The notes under the pieces are model-generated. The model was given only the letters and a program-made list of their open reading frames with translations, was not told where the DNA came from and did no database searches. Both the position numbers and the translations under genes were made by a program. Of a stretch of DNA of 52,720 bases, positions 1-6,568 are shown one piece after another (the stretch's first letter is position 1; every line of letters begins with the position of its first letter). Source of the stretch: a virus; the IMG/VR virus record IMGVR_UViG_3300027782_000115, positions 1 to 52,720 of that record. The stretch is one strand, 5' to 3'.

Positions 1-672
1 GCTGGCAACCGTGAAGGCGACCGTGGCGTGACATACCGTATGCCAGCTCCGTTGGCTAACCGTTTCATCCACTTGGAAGCCAAGGTAGACTTTGATGACT
101 TCCAAGAGTGGGCTGTGATGAATGCTGTACATCCAGAGGTGTTAGGTTATGTAGGCTTTGCCAAGCAAGACTTGTATGACTTTGATCCTAAGTCGCCCAG
201 CAAGGCTTTCGCAACTCCACGCTCATGGGTGTTCGTCAGCGACTTGCTCAAGGACGAGGACTGCGACAACGACACATTGCACAACTTGGTTGCGGGTGCC
301 GTTGGTGATGGCTTGGCTGTGAAGTTCATGGCTCACCGTAAAATCGCAGGTAAACTGCCCAAGGCAGAAGACATCCTCGACGGCAAGGTCAAGGACTTGC
401 AGGTCAAAGAAGTGTCAGCGATGTACTCCTTGACTGTGAGCCTGTGCTATGAGCTCAAGGACCGTGCAGACAAGAAGACCAAGGGTTGGGACAGTATGGC
501 AGACAACTTCTTCCGCTACATGATGGACTGTTTCCCAACTGAGTTGGTAGTGATGGGTGCTAAGACTGCGCTCACCAACTACGACTTGCCCTTAGACGCA
601 ACAAAGATGAAGAACTTTGACGAGTTCCACAAGCGTTTTGGCAAGTATGTGTTAAGTGCTATGGAGAACTAA
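1..672 (+). CDS. MoxR-type AAA+ ATPase, C-terminal part (5' end outside window)
   Basis: The reading frame is open from base 1, so the gene starts upstream; a GTG at 28 is in frame but internal. The visible part begins with AGNREGD followed by MPAPLANRF, the sensor-1/arginine-finger block of MoxR/AAA_5 ATPases (established family signature), then about 195 residues of helical C-terminal domain. The Walker motifs lie outside the window. The next gene encodes a VWA protein, the usual MoxR partner, so the pair probably acts as an ATP-driven chaperone or remodelling system. A rho-independent terminator follows. The family call is good; the substrate is unknown. Confidence 0.8.
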   Translation, partial: AGNREGDRGVTYRMPAPLANRFIHLEAKVDFDDFQEWAVMNAVHPEVLGYVGFAKQDLYDFDPKSPSKAFATPRSWVFVSDLLKDEDCDNDTLHNLVAGAVGDGLAVKFMAHRKIAGKLPKAEDILDGKVKDLQVKEVSAMYSLTVSLCYELKDRADKKTKGWDSMADNFFRYMMDCFPTELVVMGAKTALTNYDLPLDATKMKNFDEFHKRFGKYVLSAMEN

Positions 673-689
673 CCTCTACTCTGTAGCAG

Positions 690-729
690 GGACGGGAAGC
701 TTCTCAGGGCTTGCCCGTCCATATTTTTT
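690..729 (+). terminator. Rho-independent terminator after the MoxR gene
   Basis: GGACGGG-AAGC pairs with GCTTGCCCGTCC (one bulge), with an 8-nt loop, followed by ATATTTTTT. It directly abuts the next promoter. Confidence 0.8.
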
Positions 730-731
730 GG

Positions 732-760
732 TTGACAGGTGTGTGTTTTGATGCTATAAT
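732..760 (+). promoter_or_regulatory. Early sigma-70 promoter for the VWA gene
   Basis: TTGACA, 17-nt spacer, TATAAT: a perfect consensus. An AAGGAG ribosome-binding site follows at 772-777. Confidence 0.9.
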
Positions 761-786
761 ATACACATACTAAGGAGAGCGATACA

Positions 787-2004
787 ATGAGCAAAACAGA
801 TCAAACAATCATCGACAAACTGACAACTGCCCGTGTAGGGCTGTTGCTGAAAGCGCCGTTCTTCGGCAACATGGCAACCCGTATGCAATTAGTTGAAGCA
901 GACGAATGGTGCCCCACAGCGGCCACAGACGGTCGCAAGTTCTACTACAATACCAAGTTCGTTGAGAAGCTCAGTGTTAAGAAACTAGAGTTCCTGTTTG
1001 GACACGAGATTTGCCATTGCGTGTTTGATCACTTTGGTCGTGTAGGCTCACGCGATCGTCAGCTTTCTAACATCGCACAAGACTACGCGGTGAACCAGAT
1101 CCTCGTTGACGAGCGTATTGGTGAGAAGATCACTGAAGTTAAGATCTGTTATGACAGCAAGTATCGTGGTTTGGCTTGGGAAGAGATCTATGACATCCTG
1201 TGGGATAAAGCAGAGAAGATCTCTATGCCTGACTTGCTCAAGCAGTTAGGTGACCTGTTAGACGAGCACATCAACGAAGATGGTTCGAGCCCTGGCAAAG
1301 AAGGCGACAAAGAAGGCAAGGGTGGCAAGCCCGGCATGACCAAAGAAGAAGCACAGGCCATCCGTGATGAGATCAAAGAAGCCATGATCCAGAGTGCCGC
1401 GGCAGCAGGTGCAGGCAAGACCCCTGCAGGTATCCAACGCTTGATCAAGAACATGACTGAGCCTAAGATTAGCTGGCGTGACCTTGTACGTCAAGAGATC
1501 CAAAGCATTGTTCGCAACGATTACAGCTTCCAGCGTGTGAATCGCAAGAGTATGCACTCAGGTGCTATACTGCCAGGCATGAAAGAAGCAACTACCATTG
1601 ACGTGGCCATCAGCATTGACATGAGTGGTTCTATTGGTGATGAAGATGCAACTGCATTCCTCAGCGAGATCAAAGGCATCATGGACCAGTATGAAGACTT
1701 CCGCATCAACCTGTGGTGCTTTGACACAGAGATCTACAACTGGAAACAGATCACACACGATGACGCTCATGAGCTTGAGGACTATGAGCCTCAGGGTGGT
1801 GGCGGTACAGACTTCGAAGTCAACTGGACCTTCATGGAAGAGAACGGTATCGCTCCGAAGAAGTTCATCATGTTCACAGACGGCTACCCATGTGGCGGTT
1901 GGGGCAACGAGGATTACTGCGATACAATCTTTATCGTTAAAGGTAACACTTCAGCAGAAGCACCCTTTGGTCAGACTGTGATCTATGAAAAAGAGGCAGC
2001 ATGA
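787..2004 (+). CDS. VWA-like protein with HExxH metallopeptidase-like N-terminal domain
   Basis: 405 aa. The N-terminal half contains FGHEICHCVFDH, a zinc-protease-type HExxH at residues 73-77, as in the putative metallopeptidase domain (DUF2201 type) that precedes VWA-like domains. The C-terminal half is a VWA fold: MIDAS DMSGS at residues 278-282, GGGGTDF near 341 and FTDGY near 364. A Gly/Lys/Glu-rich linker lies near residues 165-195. The start is fixed by AAGGAG 9 nt upstream. It pairs with the MoxR ATPase just before it; the two probably work together, although each has its own promoter or terminator. Peptidase activity is inferred only from the motif. Confidence 0.8.
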   Translation: MSKTDQTIIDKLTTARVGLLLKAPFFGNMATRMQLVEADEWCPTAATDGRKFYYNTKFVEKLSVKKLEFLFGHEICHCVFDHFGRVGSRDRQLSNIAQDYAVNQILVDERIGEKITEVKICYDSKYRGLAWEEIYDILWDKAEKISMPDLLKQLGDLLDEHINEDGSSPGKEGDKEGKGGKPGMTKEEAQAIRDEIKEAMIQSAAAAGAGKTPAGIQRLIKNMTEPKISWRDLVRQEIQSIVRNDYSFQRVNRKSMHSGAILPGMKEATTIDVAISIDMSGSIGDEDATAFLSEIKGIMDQYEDFRINLWCFDTEIYNWKQITHDDAHELEDYEPQGGGGTDFEVNWTFMEENGIAPKKFIMFTDGYPCGGWGNEDYCDTIFIVKGNTSAEAPFGQTVIYEKEAA

Positions 2005-2020
2005 TTGGAGTGCCAGGGGA

Positions 2021-2052
2021 TGTGGCAGGTTAGCCACAGGCCCCGCTGCTTA
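2021..2052 (+). repeat. Hairpin plus 14-nt element shared with 6189-6211
   Basis: TGTGGC/GCCACA (2021-2038) is a perfect 6-bp hairpin. It is followed by GGCCCCGCTGCTTA (2039-2052), which recurs exactly at 6198-6211, again just ahead of a promoter. It may be a transcription terminator without a T-tract; the role is not shown. Confidence 0.5.
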
Positions 2053-2073
2053 CGTGTGCGTACAACCTATCGG

Positions 2074-2102
2074 TTGACATCTAGGTATATTGGTGTTATA
2101 AT
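2074..2102 (+). promoter_or_regulatory. Early sigma-70 promoter
   Basis: TTGACA-17-TATAAT upstream of the small membrane-protein gene at 2134. Confidence 0.88.
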
Positions 2103-2133
2103 AAACACATAACAACAGAGCAAGGAGCGAAAG

Positions 2134-2271
2134 ATGGAAATGATAATTGCATTTGTAGTAGGTCTCATAGTGATGGATGTGTTGTGGGCATGGCGCCTAG
2201 GCATTCCCCAGATGCTGTGGTATCGCTTTAAGAATCGTAACAACCCCCAACCCGAAATTGATCAGGAGTAA
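2134..2271 (+). CDS. Small single-span membrane protein, 45 aa
   Basis: ATG follows AAGGAG by 7 nt. Residues 3-20 (MIIAFVVGLIVMDVLWAW) form one hydrophobic helix, followed by a basic, Asn/Pro-rich tail. It is the first gene of a tight four-gene run (2134-2886). No family is recognised; it is probably a small inner-membrane protein. Confidence 0.65.
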   Translation: MEMIIAFVVGLIVMDVLWAWRLGIPQMLWYRFKNRNNPQPEIDQE

Positions 2272-2273
2272 TC

Positions 2274-2399
2274 ATGAGTCATATTATAGCATTCTTCCTC
2301 GGTATCTTTGTAGCAACTGTGGGCATCACAGGCGTGGCCAGTGTGGCTGACAGAGGTGTTACCCAAGTTCAACAAGTGATGAAAGAGGCTGCACAATGA
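2274..2399 (+). CDS. Small membrane or exported protein, 41 aa
   Basis: It starts 2 nt after the previous stop, with CAGGAG from the end of that gene serving as ribosome-binding site. The N-terminal 25 residues are hydrophobic (IIAFFLGIFVATVGITGVA), followed by a short polar helix. It overlaps the next gene by 4 nt (ATGA). Function unknown. Confidence 0.6.
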   Translation: MSHIIAFFLGIFVATVGITGVASVADRGVTQVQQVMKEAAQ

Positions 2400-2560
2400 G
2401 CGATCTAGCCTATGACATCGAGCAACTGTACATCGAGGGACACACACCTAGGATGATAGCAATCATGCTGGAGTGCCCCATCGAACAGGTCTTGGGCTGG
2501 TTGCAGGAAGTTGGTGTAGAAGCCGAAGACCACAGCCCGTATGCCACTGTAAACAGCTGA
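2396..2560 (+). CDS. Small helix-turn-helix-like protein, 54 aa
   Basis: It overlaps the upstream gene by ATGA. Residues 4-40 (LAYDIEQLYIEGHTP, then RMIAIMLECPIEQVLGWL) follow the pattern of a resolvase-type helix-turn-helix, in which a short helix and turn precede the recognition helix. A DNA-binding role is inferred. The stop overlaps the start of the next gene (TGATG), so translation is probably coupled. Confidence 0.6.
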   Translation: MSDLAYDIEQLYIEGHTPRMIAIMLECPIEQVLGWLQEVGVEAEDHSPYATVNS

Positions 2561-2886
2561 TGAGCAAACTGGAGTACCTAGCTCGGCCAATGGTACCCTT
2601 TGATCCTTACAACAAGGATCATCGACGCTACTATGCAGCTTATCTAGAGTCGGGTGGTTGGGGGGCCTGTCCTGTAAGGTTTATCTGCCCTGAGGACAAC
2701 GGCGACAACCTGCCCAGCATGATCAAGAACAGTCTCATCGCGTGGTATGTTGAGAGCGAGTTCGGCGACGGCAAGCTGGCTAAAGAACGATCTAAGTCGT
2801 TGAAACTGAACGCTGACAGACTGTACAAGGAAGCTGGACAGATGCGCAAAGAAGCAGAGAGCCTGCTGAAACCCAGACGATCGTAG
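2560..2886 (+). CDS. Hypothetical phage protein, 108 aa
   Basis: It starts in a TGATG overlap with the previous gene. An earlier in-frame start inside that gene is unlikely. The N-terminal part is aromatic-rich (DPYNKDHRRYYAAYLESGG); the C-terminal 45 residues form a charged Lys/Glu helix, probably a coiled coil. No family is recognised. Confidence 0.65.
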   Translation: MSKLEYLARPMVPFDPYNKDHRRYYAAYLESGGWGACPVRFICPEDNGDNLPSMIKNSLIAWYVESEFGDGKLAKERSKSLKLNADRLYKEAGQMRKEAESLLKPRRS

Positions 2887-2903
2887 GGTCTTTCACAGAT
2901 TGG

Positions 2904-2932
2904 TTGACAGATTGGCTGTTCGGTGTTATACT
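2904..2932 (+). promoter_or_regulatory. Early sigma-70 promoter
   Basis: TTGACA-17-TATACT. The flank GGTTGACAGATTGG is shared with the promoters at 4894, 6958 and 7220. Confidence 0.87.
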
Positions 2933-2961
2933 ATGGGTATAGTGAATAACAAGGAGCTGAA

Positions 2962-3342
2962 ATGAACGAATTCAAAAACTGGGAAGAGATGAGCACACTA
3001 GAGCAGTATGCTTGTCAGTACTGGGATATGCACAAGGATGCATATGGCGTTCGTCCACGCGGTATCGATACCAGCAGCTGGACCGAGGCTGACTTTGAAA
3101 TGGAGTTTGCCAGTCTAGGTGCTGTGATCCAGCAAGAAGAGGTTGTTCGCTGTGCCGCAGAGACTGAGGCCGTTCGCGGCTTTGAGATGCGAGTGCAGAG
3201 AATCTTAGCCTGCGGTGCTAAGGATCGGGCAATGGCCCTGCGTTGGATTCATGAGGCAGAAGGCACCAACGGTGACGACGAGTTCCTCTGTTGGACAGTA
3301 GGCTTGCCCTACCGTTATTTTGTAGATAACACGAAAGGCTAA
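2962..3342 (+). CDS. Conserved-type hypothetical phage protein, 126 aa
   Basis: AAGGAG precedes the ATG. The N-terminal motif YWDMHKDAYGVRPRG resembles a motif seen in many small phage proteins of unknown function (recalled, not searched). The rest is mostly helical and acidic. It is followed 2 nt later by the gene at 3345, forming a two-gene unit. Confidence 0.65.
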   Translation: MNEFKNWEEMSTLEQYACQYWDMHKDAYGVRPRGIDTSSWTEADFEMEFASLGAVIQQEEVVRCAAETEAVRGFEMRVQRILACGAKDRAMALRWIHEAEGTNGDDEFLCWTVGLPYRYFVDNTKG

Positions 3343-3344
3343 CG

Positions 3345-3575
3345 ATGAAGAAGTTCAAGTTCCTCATGAGTCGTACCAGTCTTATCGAAGAATCCTACTG
3401 GGTCGAAGCTGACTCAGAAGAAGAAGCCATGGAACTGGGGTTTGACGGTGAAGTTGACAACAGCGAGCCGGCCTATCGCAGATGGATTGACTATACCGAC
3501 GACGAATGGAGTATAGATGAGAAAGAATGCATTGACCCTTTGTATGTCATGGTCAAAGACTATCAACCAGGTTGA
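3345..3575 (+). CDS. Small acidic hypothetical protein, 76 aa
   Basis: It follows the previous gene by 2 nt. The sequence is strongly acidic, with a YWVEADSEEEAMELG stretch like DpnD/PcfM-type small proteins (weak resemblance). Its TGA stop (3573-3575) lies inside the TTGACA of the next promoter. Confidence 0.6.
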   Translation: MKKFKFLMSRTSLIEESYWVEADSEEEAMELGFDGEVDNSEPAYRRWIDYTDDEWSIDEKECIDPLYVMVKDYQPG

Positions 3576-3600
3576 CACAGAGACATTTTGGTGTTATAAT
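3572..3600 (+). promoter_or_regulatory. Early sigma-70 promoter overlapping a stop codon
   Basis: TTGACA-17-TATAAT. The TGA in the -35 hexamer is the stop codon of the preceding gene. Confidence 0.88.
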
Positions 3601-3624
3601 ATTAACTTAACTTAAGGAGCGACT

Positions 3625-4257
3625 ATGCCTAATTGGTGTTCAAATCATATTACGGTGCGTGGAGACAATCCCGCAGAGATACAGCGACTAGCGGCTGCAT
3701 TCGCCGACAGTGGACTCTGCAACGCAGTGATCCCAGTGCCGCAAGACCTCACTGACACAGTCAGTGGCCGCCTAGGCAACGGCGACGAACAGAAGGCTTT
3801 GGAAGCCAAGACAGCAGCCAATCTAGAGAAGTATGGATATGGCAACTGGTATGACTATCAGATAGCCAAGTGGGGTACCAAGTGGGATGTCACCTGTGAC
3901 AGCGTAGAGATCGACCAAGACGGTCTTGGATTCAGCGGCAACTTTGACAGTGCCTGGTCACCTCCAGTTCCAATCGCAGAAGCATTGGCTGAACAAGGCT
4001 TTGAAGTCACACTTTACTACTACGAACCCGGTATGGGCTACTGTGGTAAATGGGAAGATGGATTCGATGACTACCACGAGTATAGTGGTGAGACTTCAGC
4101 AACTGTGCGAGCTGCCATCGGCGATGATCTTGATGACATGTTCGGTATCTCAGAATCCATCGCTGAATACGAAGCTGAGAATCCAGAGGAAGAGCTCACA
4201 GAGTGGATCAAAGACGGAGTTGAGAAGAACAACAAACTGGGATTGATCACAGAATGA
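3625..4257 (+). CDS. Api92-like ferredoxin-fold protein (YubB family), 210 aa
   Basis: It begins MPNWCSNHITVRG, the hallmark N-terminus of the Api92/YubB ferredoxin-like-domain family found in phages and plasmids. KWGTKWDV in the middle and WSPPVPIAEALA before a YYYEPGMGYCGKW stretch are also typical. No cysteine cluster for an Fe-S centre is seen, so the name describes the fold, not redox activity. AAGGAG precedes the ATG. It overlaps the next gene by 4 nt. The biochemical role of the family is unknown. Confidence 0.78.
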   Translation: MPNWCSNHITVRGDNPAEIQRLAAAFADSGLCNAVIPVPQDLTDTVSGRLGNGDEQKALEAKTAANLEKYGYGNWYDYQIAKWGTKWDVTCDSVEIDQDGLGFSGNFDSAWSPPVPIAEALAEQGFEVTLYYYEPGMGYCGKWEDGFDDYHEYSGETSATVRAAIGDDLDDMFGISESIAEYEAENPEEELTEWIKDGVEKNNKLGLITE

Positions 4258-4430
4258 GAACCTACACCTTTACTTTTACCGTGAGCTGCCAAGGATCAGG
4301 ATCCCCGGATCTCGCCAGGGTAGAAGAGATGATTGATCTCAGCATGCAGGATCTGGTCTTCGATGACGAGTTCGTTGCTGCCCTTGATGAACAGGAGGCT
4401 GTGACCATACAGGTTAATTTGGTAAAATGA
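4254..4430 (+). CDS. Small hypothetical protein, 58 aa
   Basis: The ATGA overlap with the Api92-like gene suggests translational coupling. The N-terminus is beta-rich (TYTFTFTVSCQGSGS), followed by an acidic region. No family is recognised. Confidence 0.55.
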   Translation: MRTYTFTFTVSCQGSGSPDLARVEEMIDLSMQDLVFDDEFVAALDEQEAVTIQVNLVK

Positions 4431-4434
4431 ATGG

Positions 4435-4463
4435 TTGACGCTGAATCAAATCGGTGCTATACT
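4435..4463 (+). promoter_or_regulatory. Early sigma-70 promoter
   Basis: TTGACG-17-TATACT. An ATG lies six bases after the -10, opening an 8-codon ORF (4470-4496). Confidence 0.8.
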
Positions 4464-4469
4464 AATAAC

Positions 4470-4496
4470 ATGCTGAAGAATTGGCATACACTTTAA
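4470..4496 (+). CDS. Possible 8-aa leader peptide, predicted leaderless
   Basis: ATG sits six bases after the -10 TATACT, so transcription should start at or next to it. The frame reads MLKNWHTL and stops 29 nt before the gene at 4526. It is too short to prove by composition. The position matches other predicted leaderless starts in this window. Confidence 0.3.
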   Translation: MLKNWHTL

Positions 4497-4525
4497 ACAC
4501 ACATAGAGAAAAAGGAAATAGTAAA

Positions 4526-4828
4526 ATGAGTACAGATAAGAAATTTGCAGTTGTAGGCGTCTCAACACACGAAGGCAAGACCAAGGTTCGGTTTGCCAAT
4601 GACACAATGCGTGTGAAGATCCTGCAGAAGAACGGTCACACTGATGTGGACATCGTAGAGCTGCCCACAGAGATGACCAAGGCTGAAGCCGTTCAGCACT
4701 TGAAGAGCACAGGCTTCGGCAAGGGCAACTCAGCTATCGAAGCTGCTCTGGCCTACGCTGAGAAGAAGAATCCAGTCTCCGTGACTGCCAAGAACTCCGC
4801 TGTAAAGGCAGAGACTGTTACCGCGTAA
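4526..4828 (+). CDS. Hypothetical protein, 100 aa
   Basis: The start MSTDKKFAVVG is chosen because AAAGGA lies 7 nt upstream; a longer in-frame start at 4481 has no ribosome-binding site. The N-terminal 60 residues are beta-rich, and a helix at about residues 50-77 ends in an Ala/Lys-rich tail. A strong terminator follows, so this is a monocistronic unit. No family is recognised. Confidence 0.65.
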   Translation: MSTDKKFAVVGVSTHEGKTKVRFANDTMRVKILQKNGHTDVDIVELPTEMTKAEAVQHLKSTGFGKGNSAIEAALAYAEKKNPVSVTAKNSAVKAETVTA

Positions 4829-4858
4829 ATCCGACTCGCTCCCGGTACGGTGACCTTG

Positions 4859-4891
4859 GAGACCCTATGTAATGTAGGGTCTCTTTTTTTT
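4859..4891 (+). terminator. Rho-independent terminator
   Basis: Perfect GAGACCCT/AGGGTCTC stem, 9-nt loop, then eight T. The next -35 box begins 3 nt downstream. Confidence 0.92.
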
Positions 4892-4893
4892 GG

Positions 4894-4922
4894 TTGACAG
4901 ATTGGACATTGTGCGTTATAAT
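4894..4922 (+). promoter_or_regulatory. Early sigma-70 promoter
   Basis: TTGACA-17-TATAAT directly after the terminator. Confidence 0.9.
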
Positions 4923-4949
4923 AGCTACTTACACACACAGGAGCACACG

Positions 4950-5201
4950 ATGTTAACACAATGCATAGCATACGCTAAACTAGTTTACAACAAAAAATTA
5001 AATGCCTATAAAATGCAAATTGCATTTAATGTACACAAAGAGTTAGTGGGCACTAACTACAAAATGCGTTTTCCTGTACAAGCAAAATGCAACTATGTTA
5101 GTGGGGACTTACTTGCAGAAGATTTACAAAGTGAAGTGCAACGCACTATTGCAACAGCAAGCAAGCACCTGCGTACAACTAATATTGTAATAGTAGAGTA
5201 A
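4950..5201 (+). CDS. Hypothetical protein, 83 aa (first gene of the TC/CC-poor module)
   Basis: The ATG follows CAGGAGCACACG. The protein begins MLTQCIAYAKLVYNKK and is a mixed alpha/beta chain with no recognised family. Codon use differs from genes before 4900 and after 6250: AT-ending codons dominate and TC and CC dinucleotides are nearly absent. It is followed by a palindromic promoter at 5216. Confidence 0.62.
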   Translation: MLTQCIAYAKLVYNKKLNAYKMQIAFNVHKELVGTNYKMRFPVQAKCNYVSGDLLAEDLQSEVQRTIATASKHLRTTNIVIVE

Positions 5202-5215
5202 AGCATAGGGCTATT

Positions 5216-5249
5216 AGCACACTACTTGCATTTTGGACAGTAGTGTGCT
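5216..5249 (+). repeat. Perfect 11-bp inverted repeat spanning a promoter (copy 1)
   Basis: AGCACACTACT, 12-nt loop, AGTAGTGTGCT. It covers the -35 region and spacer and shares one base with the -10. It may be an operator or the 3'-end hairpin of the upstream mRNA. Copies lie at 5463 and 5933. Confidence 0.88.
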
Positions 5250-5254
5250 ATAAT
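5226..5254 (+). promoter_or_regulatory. Palindrome-embedded promoter (copy 1)
   Basis: TTGCAT-17-TATAAT. The -35 is weak compared with other early promoters, so an activator or low basal use is possible. Confidence 0.7.
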
Positions 5255-5279
5255 AACAACTTAGCAACAAAGGAACACA

Positions 5280-5438
5280 ATGCAAGACTTACAAGCACAA
5301 AAACAGCGTTTAGACAGTTTAATGTTTAGCGTACAAATTTTGCTAGACGAAATGGGTTTAGACGACGCATACACTGTGCAAAGTGCGTTTAATGCGTTAG
5401 CTTGTGCAGTAGACGAAGCTACAAGCGACAGCTACTAA
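5280..5438 (+). CDS. Small acidic hypothetical protein, 52 aa
   Basis: AAAGGA lies 6 nt before the ATG. The protein (starting MQDLQAQKQRLDSLMFSVQ) is predicted to be helical and acidic with no proline. No family is recognised. It lies wholly inside the stretch with no TC or CC dinucleotide and has palindromic promoters on both sides. Confidence 0.6.
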   Translation: MQDLQAQKQRLDSLMFSVQILLDEMGLDDAYTVQSAFNALACAVDEATSDSY

Positions 5439-5462
5439 TAACACTACAGCGTAAGGGTTATT

Positions 5463-5496
5463 AGCACACTACTTGCATTTTGGACAGTAGTGTGCT
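5463..5496 (+). repeat. Perfect 11-bp inverted repeat spanning a promoter (copy 2)
   Basis: Identical arms and loop to copy 1 at 5216-5249. Confidence 0.88.
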
Positions 5497-5501
5497 ATAA
5501 T
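5473..5501 (+). promoter_or_regulatory. Palindrome-embedded promoter (copy 2)
   Basis: TTGCAT-17-TATAAT, same arrangement as copy 1; it drives the gene at 5533. Confidence 0.7.
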
Positions 5502-5532
5502 AAGTTTTTAAACAATGCAATAGGAGCACACA

Positions 5533-5910
5533 ATGCAAGCAACGACATTTAATGTTAGCGACAAGCTGACACTAGCAGGTACAGAGACTAACACAGACAG
5601 CATTAGCACAACATACGACTGCAATGTACTAGTGCAACTTGCGGGCGACAGTATATGGGACTGCGAGCTAGAGGCAGTTACAGTTACAAGCATACACATA
5701 CACGAGCAATGGTGGGACGAATTGGAAGGCGATAGTAGCATACACATTACAGTGTGCTACACAGTTAACGGCGACACAGAGTACGAGGGCAGTTGGAGAC
5801 TGTACACAGACAGCGGCTTTGTAGATGCGATTAGTACACTGCTAGGAACAGAGGTTATGTTTACAGAGCAGGGTATGCAAGACAACGGCTATGCTAGCAT
5901 GGAGCTGTAA
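5533..5910 (+). CDS. Hypothetical acidic protein, 125 aa, no proline
   Basis: AGGAG lies 6 nt before the ATG. The protein is rich in Thr, Ser, Asp and Glu, predicted beta-rich, and contains no proline. All serines use AGY codons because TC is absent from the DNA. No signal peptide or known motif is seen. It belongs to the palindrome-promoter module. Confidence 0.6.
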   Translation: MQATTFNVSDKLTLAGTETNTDSISTTYDCNVLVQLAGDSIWDCELEAVTVTSIHIHEQWWDELEGDSSIHITVCYTVNGDTEYEGSWRLYTDSGFVDAISTLLGTEVMFTEQGMQDNGYASMEL

Positions 5911-5932
5911 CACTACAACGTGTAGGGTCTTT

Positions 5933-5965
5933 AGCACACACTTGCATTTTGGACAAGTGTGTGCT
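5933..5965 (+). repeat. Perfect 11-bp inverted repeat spanning a promoter (copy 3, covarying)
   Basis: AGCACACACTT, 11-nt loop, AAGTGTGTGCT. Both arms differ from copies 1 and 2 at the inner positions in a complementary way, so pairing is kept while sequence changes. Confidence 0.88.
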
Positions 5966-5970
5966 ATAAT
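5942..5970 (+). promoter_or_regulatory. Palindrome-embedded promoter (copy 3)
   Basis: TTGCAT-17-TATAAT; it drives the gene at 5998. Confidence 0.7.
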
Positions 5971-5997
5971 AAGTTTTTAAACAGTAAAAGGAAACAC

Positions 5998-6180
5998 ATG
6001 TCTAGACATCATTTAGTAGTATTTGCAAACTATTGCAGAGACACAGGCTTTACGCTTGTAGAGGCCGTTAAGTACGTGGGAGACAACTTAGAGACAGACG
6101 CAATTGACGACGAGATCGCGTATGCATATGAGGCAACATACGAAGAGCTTATGCAGTTTGTAGAGACCCAGACAGCGTAA
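5998..6180 (+). CDS. Small hypothetical protein, 60 aa
   Basis: AAAGGAAAC precedes the ATG. The protein is acidic in its C-terminal half and helical (starts MSRHHLVVFANYCRDTG). TC and CC reappear in this gene but remain rare. No family is recognised. Confidence 0.6.
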   Translation: MSRHHLVVFANYCRDTGFTLVEAVKYVGDNLETDAIDDEIAYAYEATYEELMQFVETQTA

Positions 6181-6188
6181 GGGTCTTT

Positions 6189-6211
6189 GGGGCTACCGGC
6201 CCCGCTGCTTA
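6189..6211 (+). repeat. Hairpin plus 14-nt element, second copy
   Basis: GGGGC/GCCCC with a TACCG loop. It overlaps GGCCCCGCTGCTTA, identical to 2039-2052, immediately upstream of a promoter. Confidence 0.5.
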
Positions 6212-6216
6212 AGGGG

Positions 6217-6245
6217 TTGACAGTTTGGCCTAAAGGCAGTATAAT
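6217..6245 (+). promoter_or_regulatory. Early sigma-70 promoter
   Basis: TTGACA-17-TATAAT; it drives the gene at 6270. Confidence 0.88.
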
Positions 6246-6269
6246 AAACACATACACACAGGAGCAGAC

Positions 6270-6560
6270 ATGAACATCAGTCAAGTCAATCAGGCCATCA
6301 TGCATGGCAACTTCACCAACGATGAACTCAGTTCGATCATAGATGCGGTCAAGTATGGCCGGGCTCGACTCACACGAGAAGTCAAGCGAGGCCTGGCTGT
6401 GGGAGACAATGTGAACTTCACCAGCACCAAACTGGGACGCAACGTCACAGGAGTGATCACCAAGATCGCTATCAAGTATGTCACGGTTAAGACTGTGAAT
6501 GGCCTGTGGCGAGTGCCTGCGAACATGCTCTCCAAGATCGAAACCCCAGAGTTCGCATAA
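6270..6560 (+). CDS. Hypothetical protein with KOW/SH3-like C-terminal half, 96 aa
   Basis: AGGAG lies 5 nt upstream. Residues 1-45 are helical; residues 46-90 (GDNVNFTSTKLGRNVTGVI onward) look like a small beta barrel of KOW/SH3 type (inference from hydrophobic pattern). The stop TAA is part of the late-type box CATAAATA at 6556. Confidence 0.6.
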   Translation: MNISQVNQAIMHGNFTNDELSSIIDAVKYGRARLTREVKRGLAVGDNVNFTSTKLGRNVTGVITKIAIKYVTVKTVNGLWRVPANMLSKIETPEFA

Positions 6561-6563
6561 ATA
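6556..6563 (+). promoter_or_regulatory. T4-late-type promoter, leaderless geometry
   Basis: CATAAATA, five bases, then ATG at 6569. It overlaps the stop codon of the previous gene. Confidence 0.65.
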
Positions 6564-6568
6564 TGGAC

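Noticed and set aside
1258-1557. 99-aa minus-strand ORF
   Set aside because: Lies opposite the well-supported VWA gene; no promoter or ribosome-binding site.
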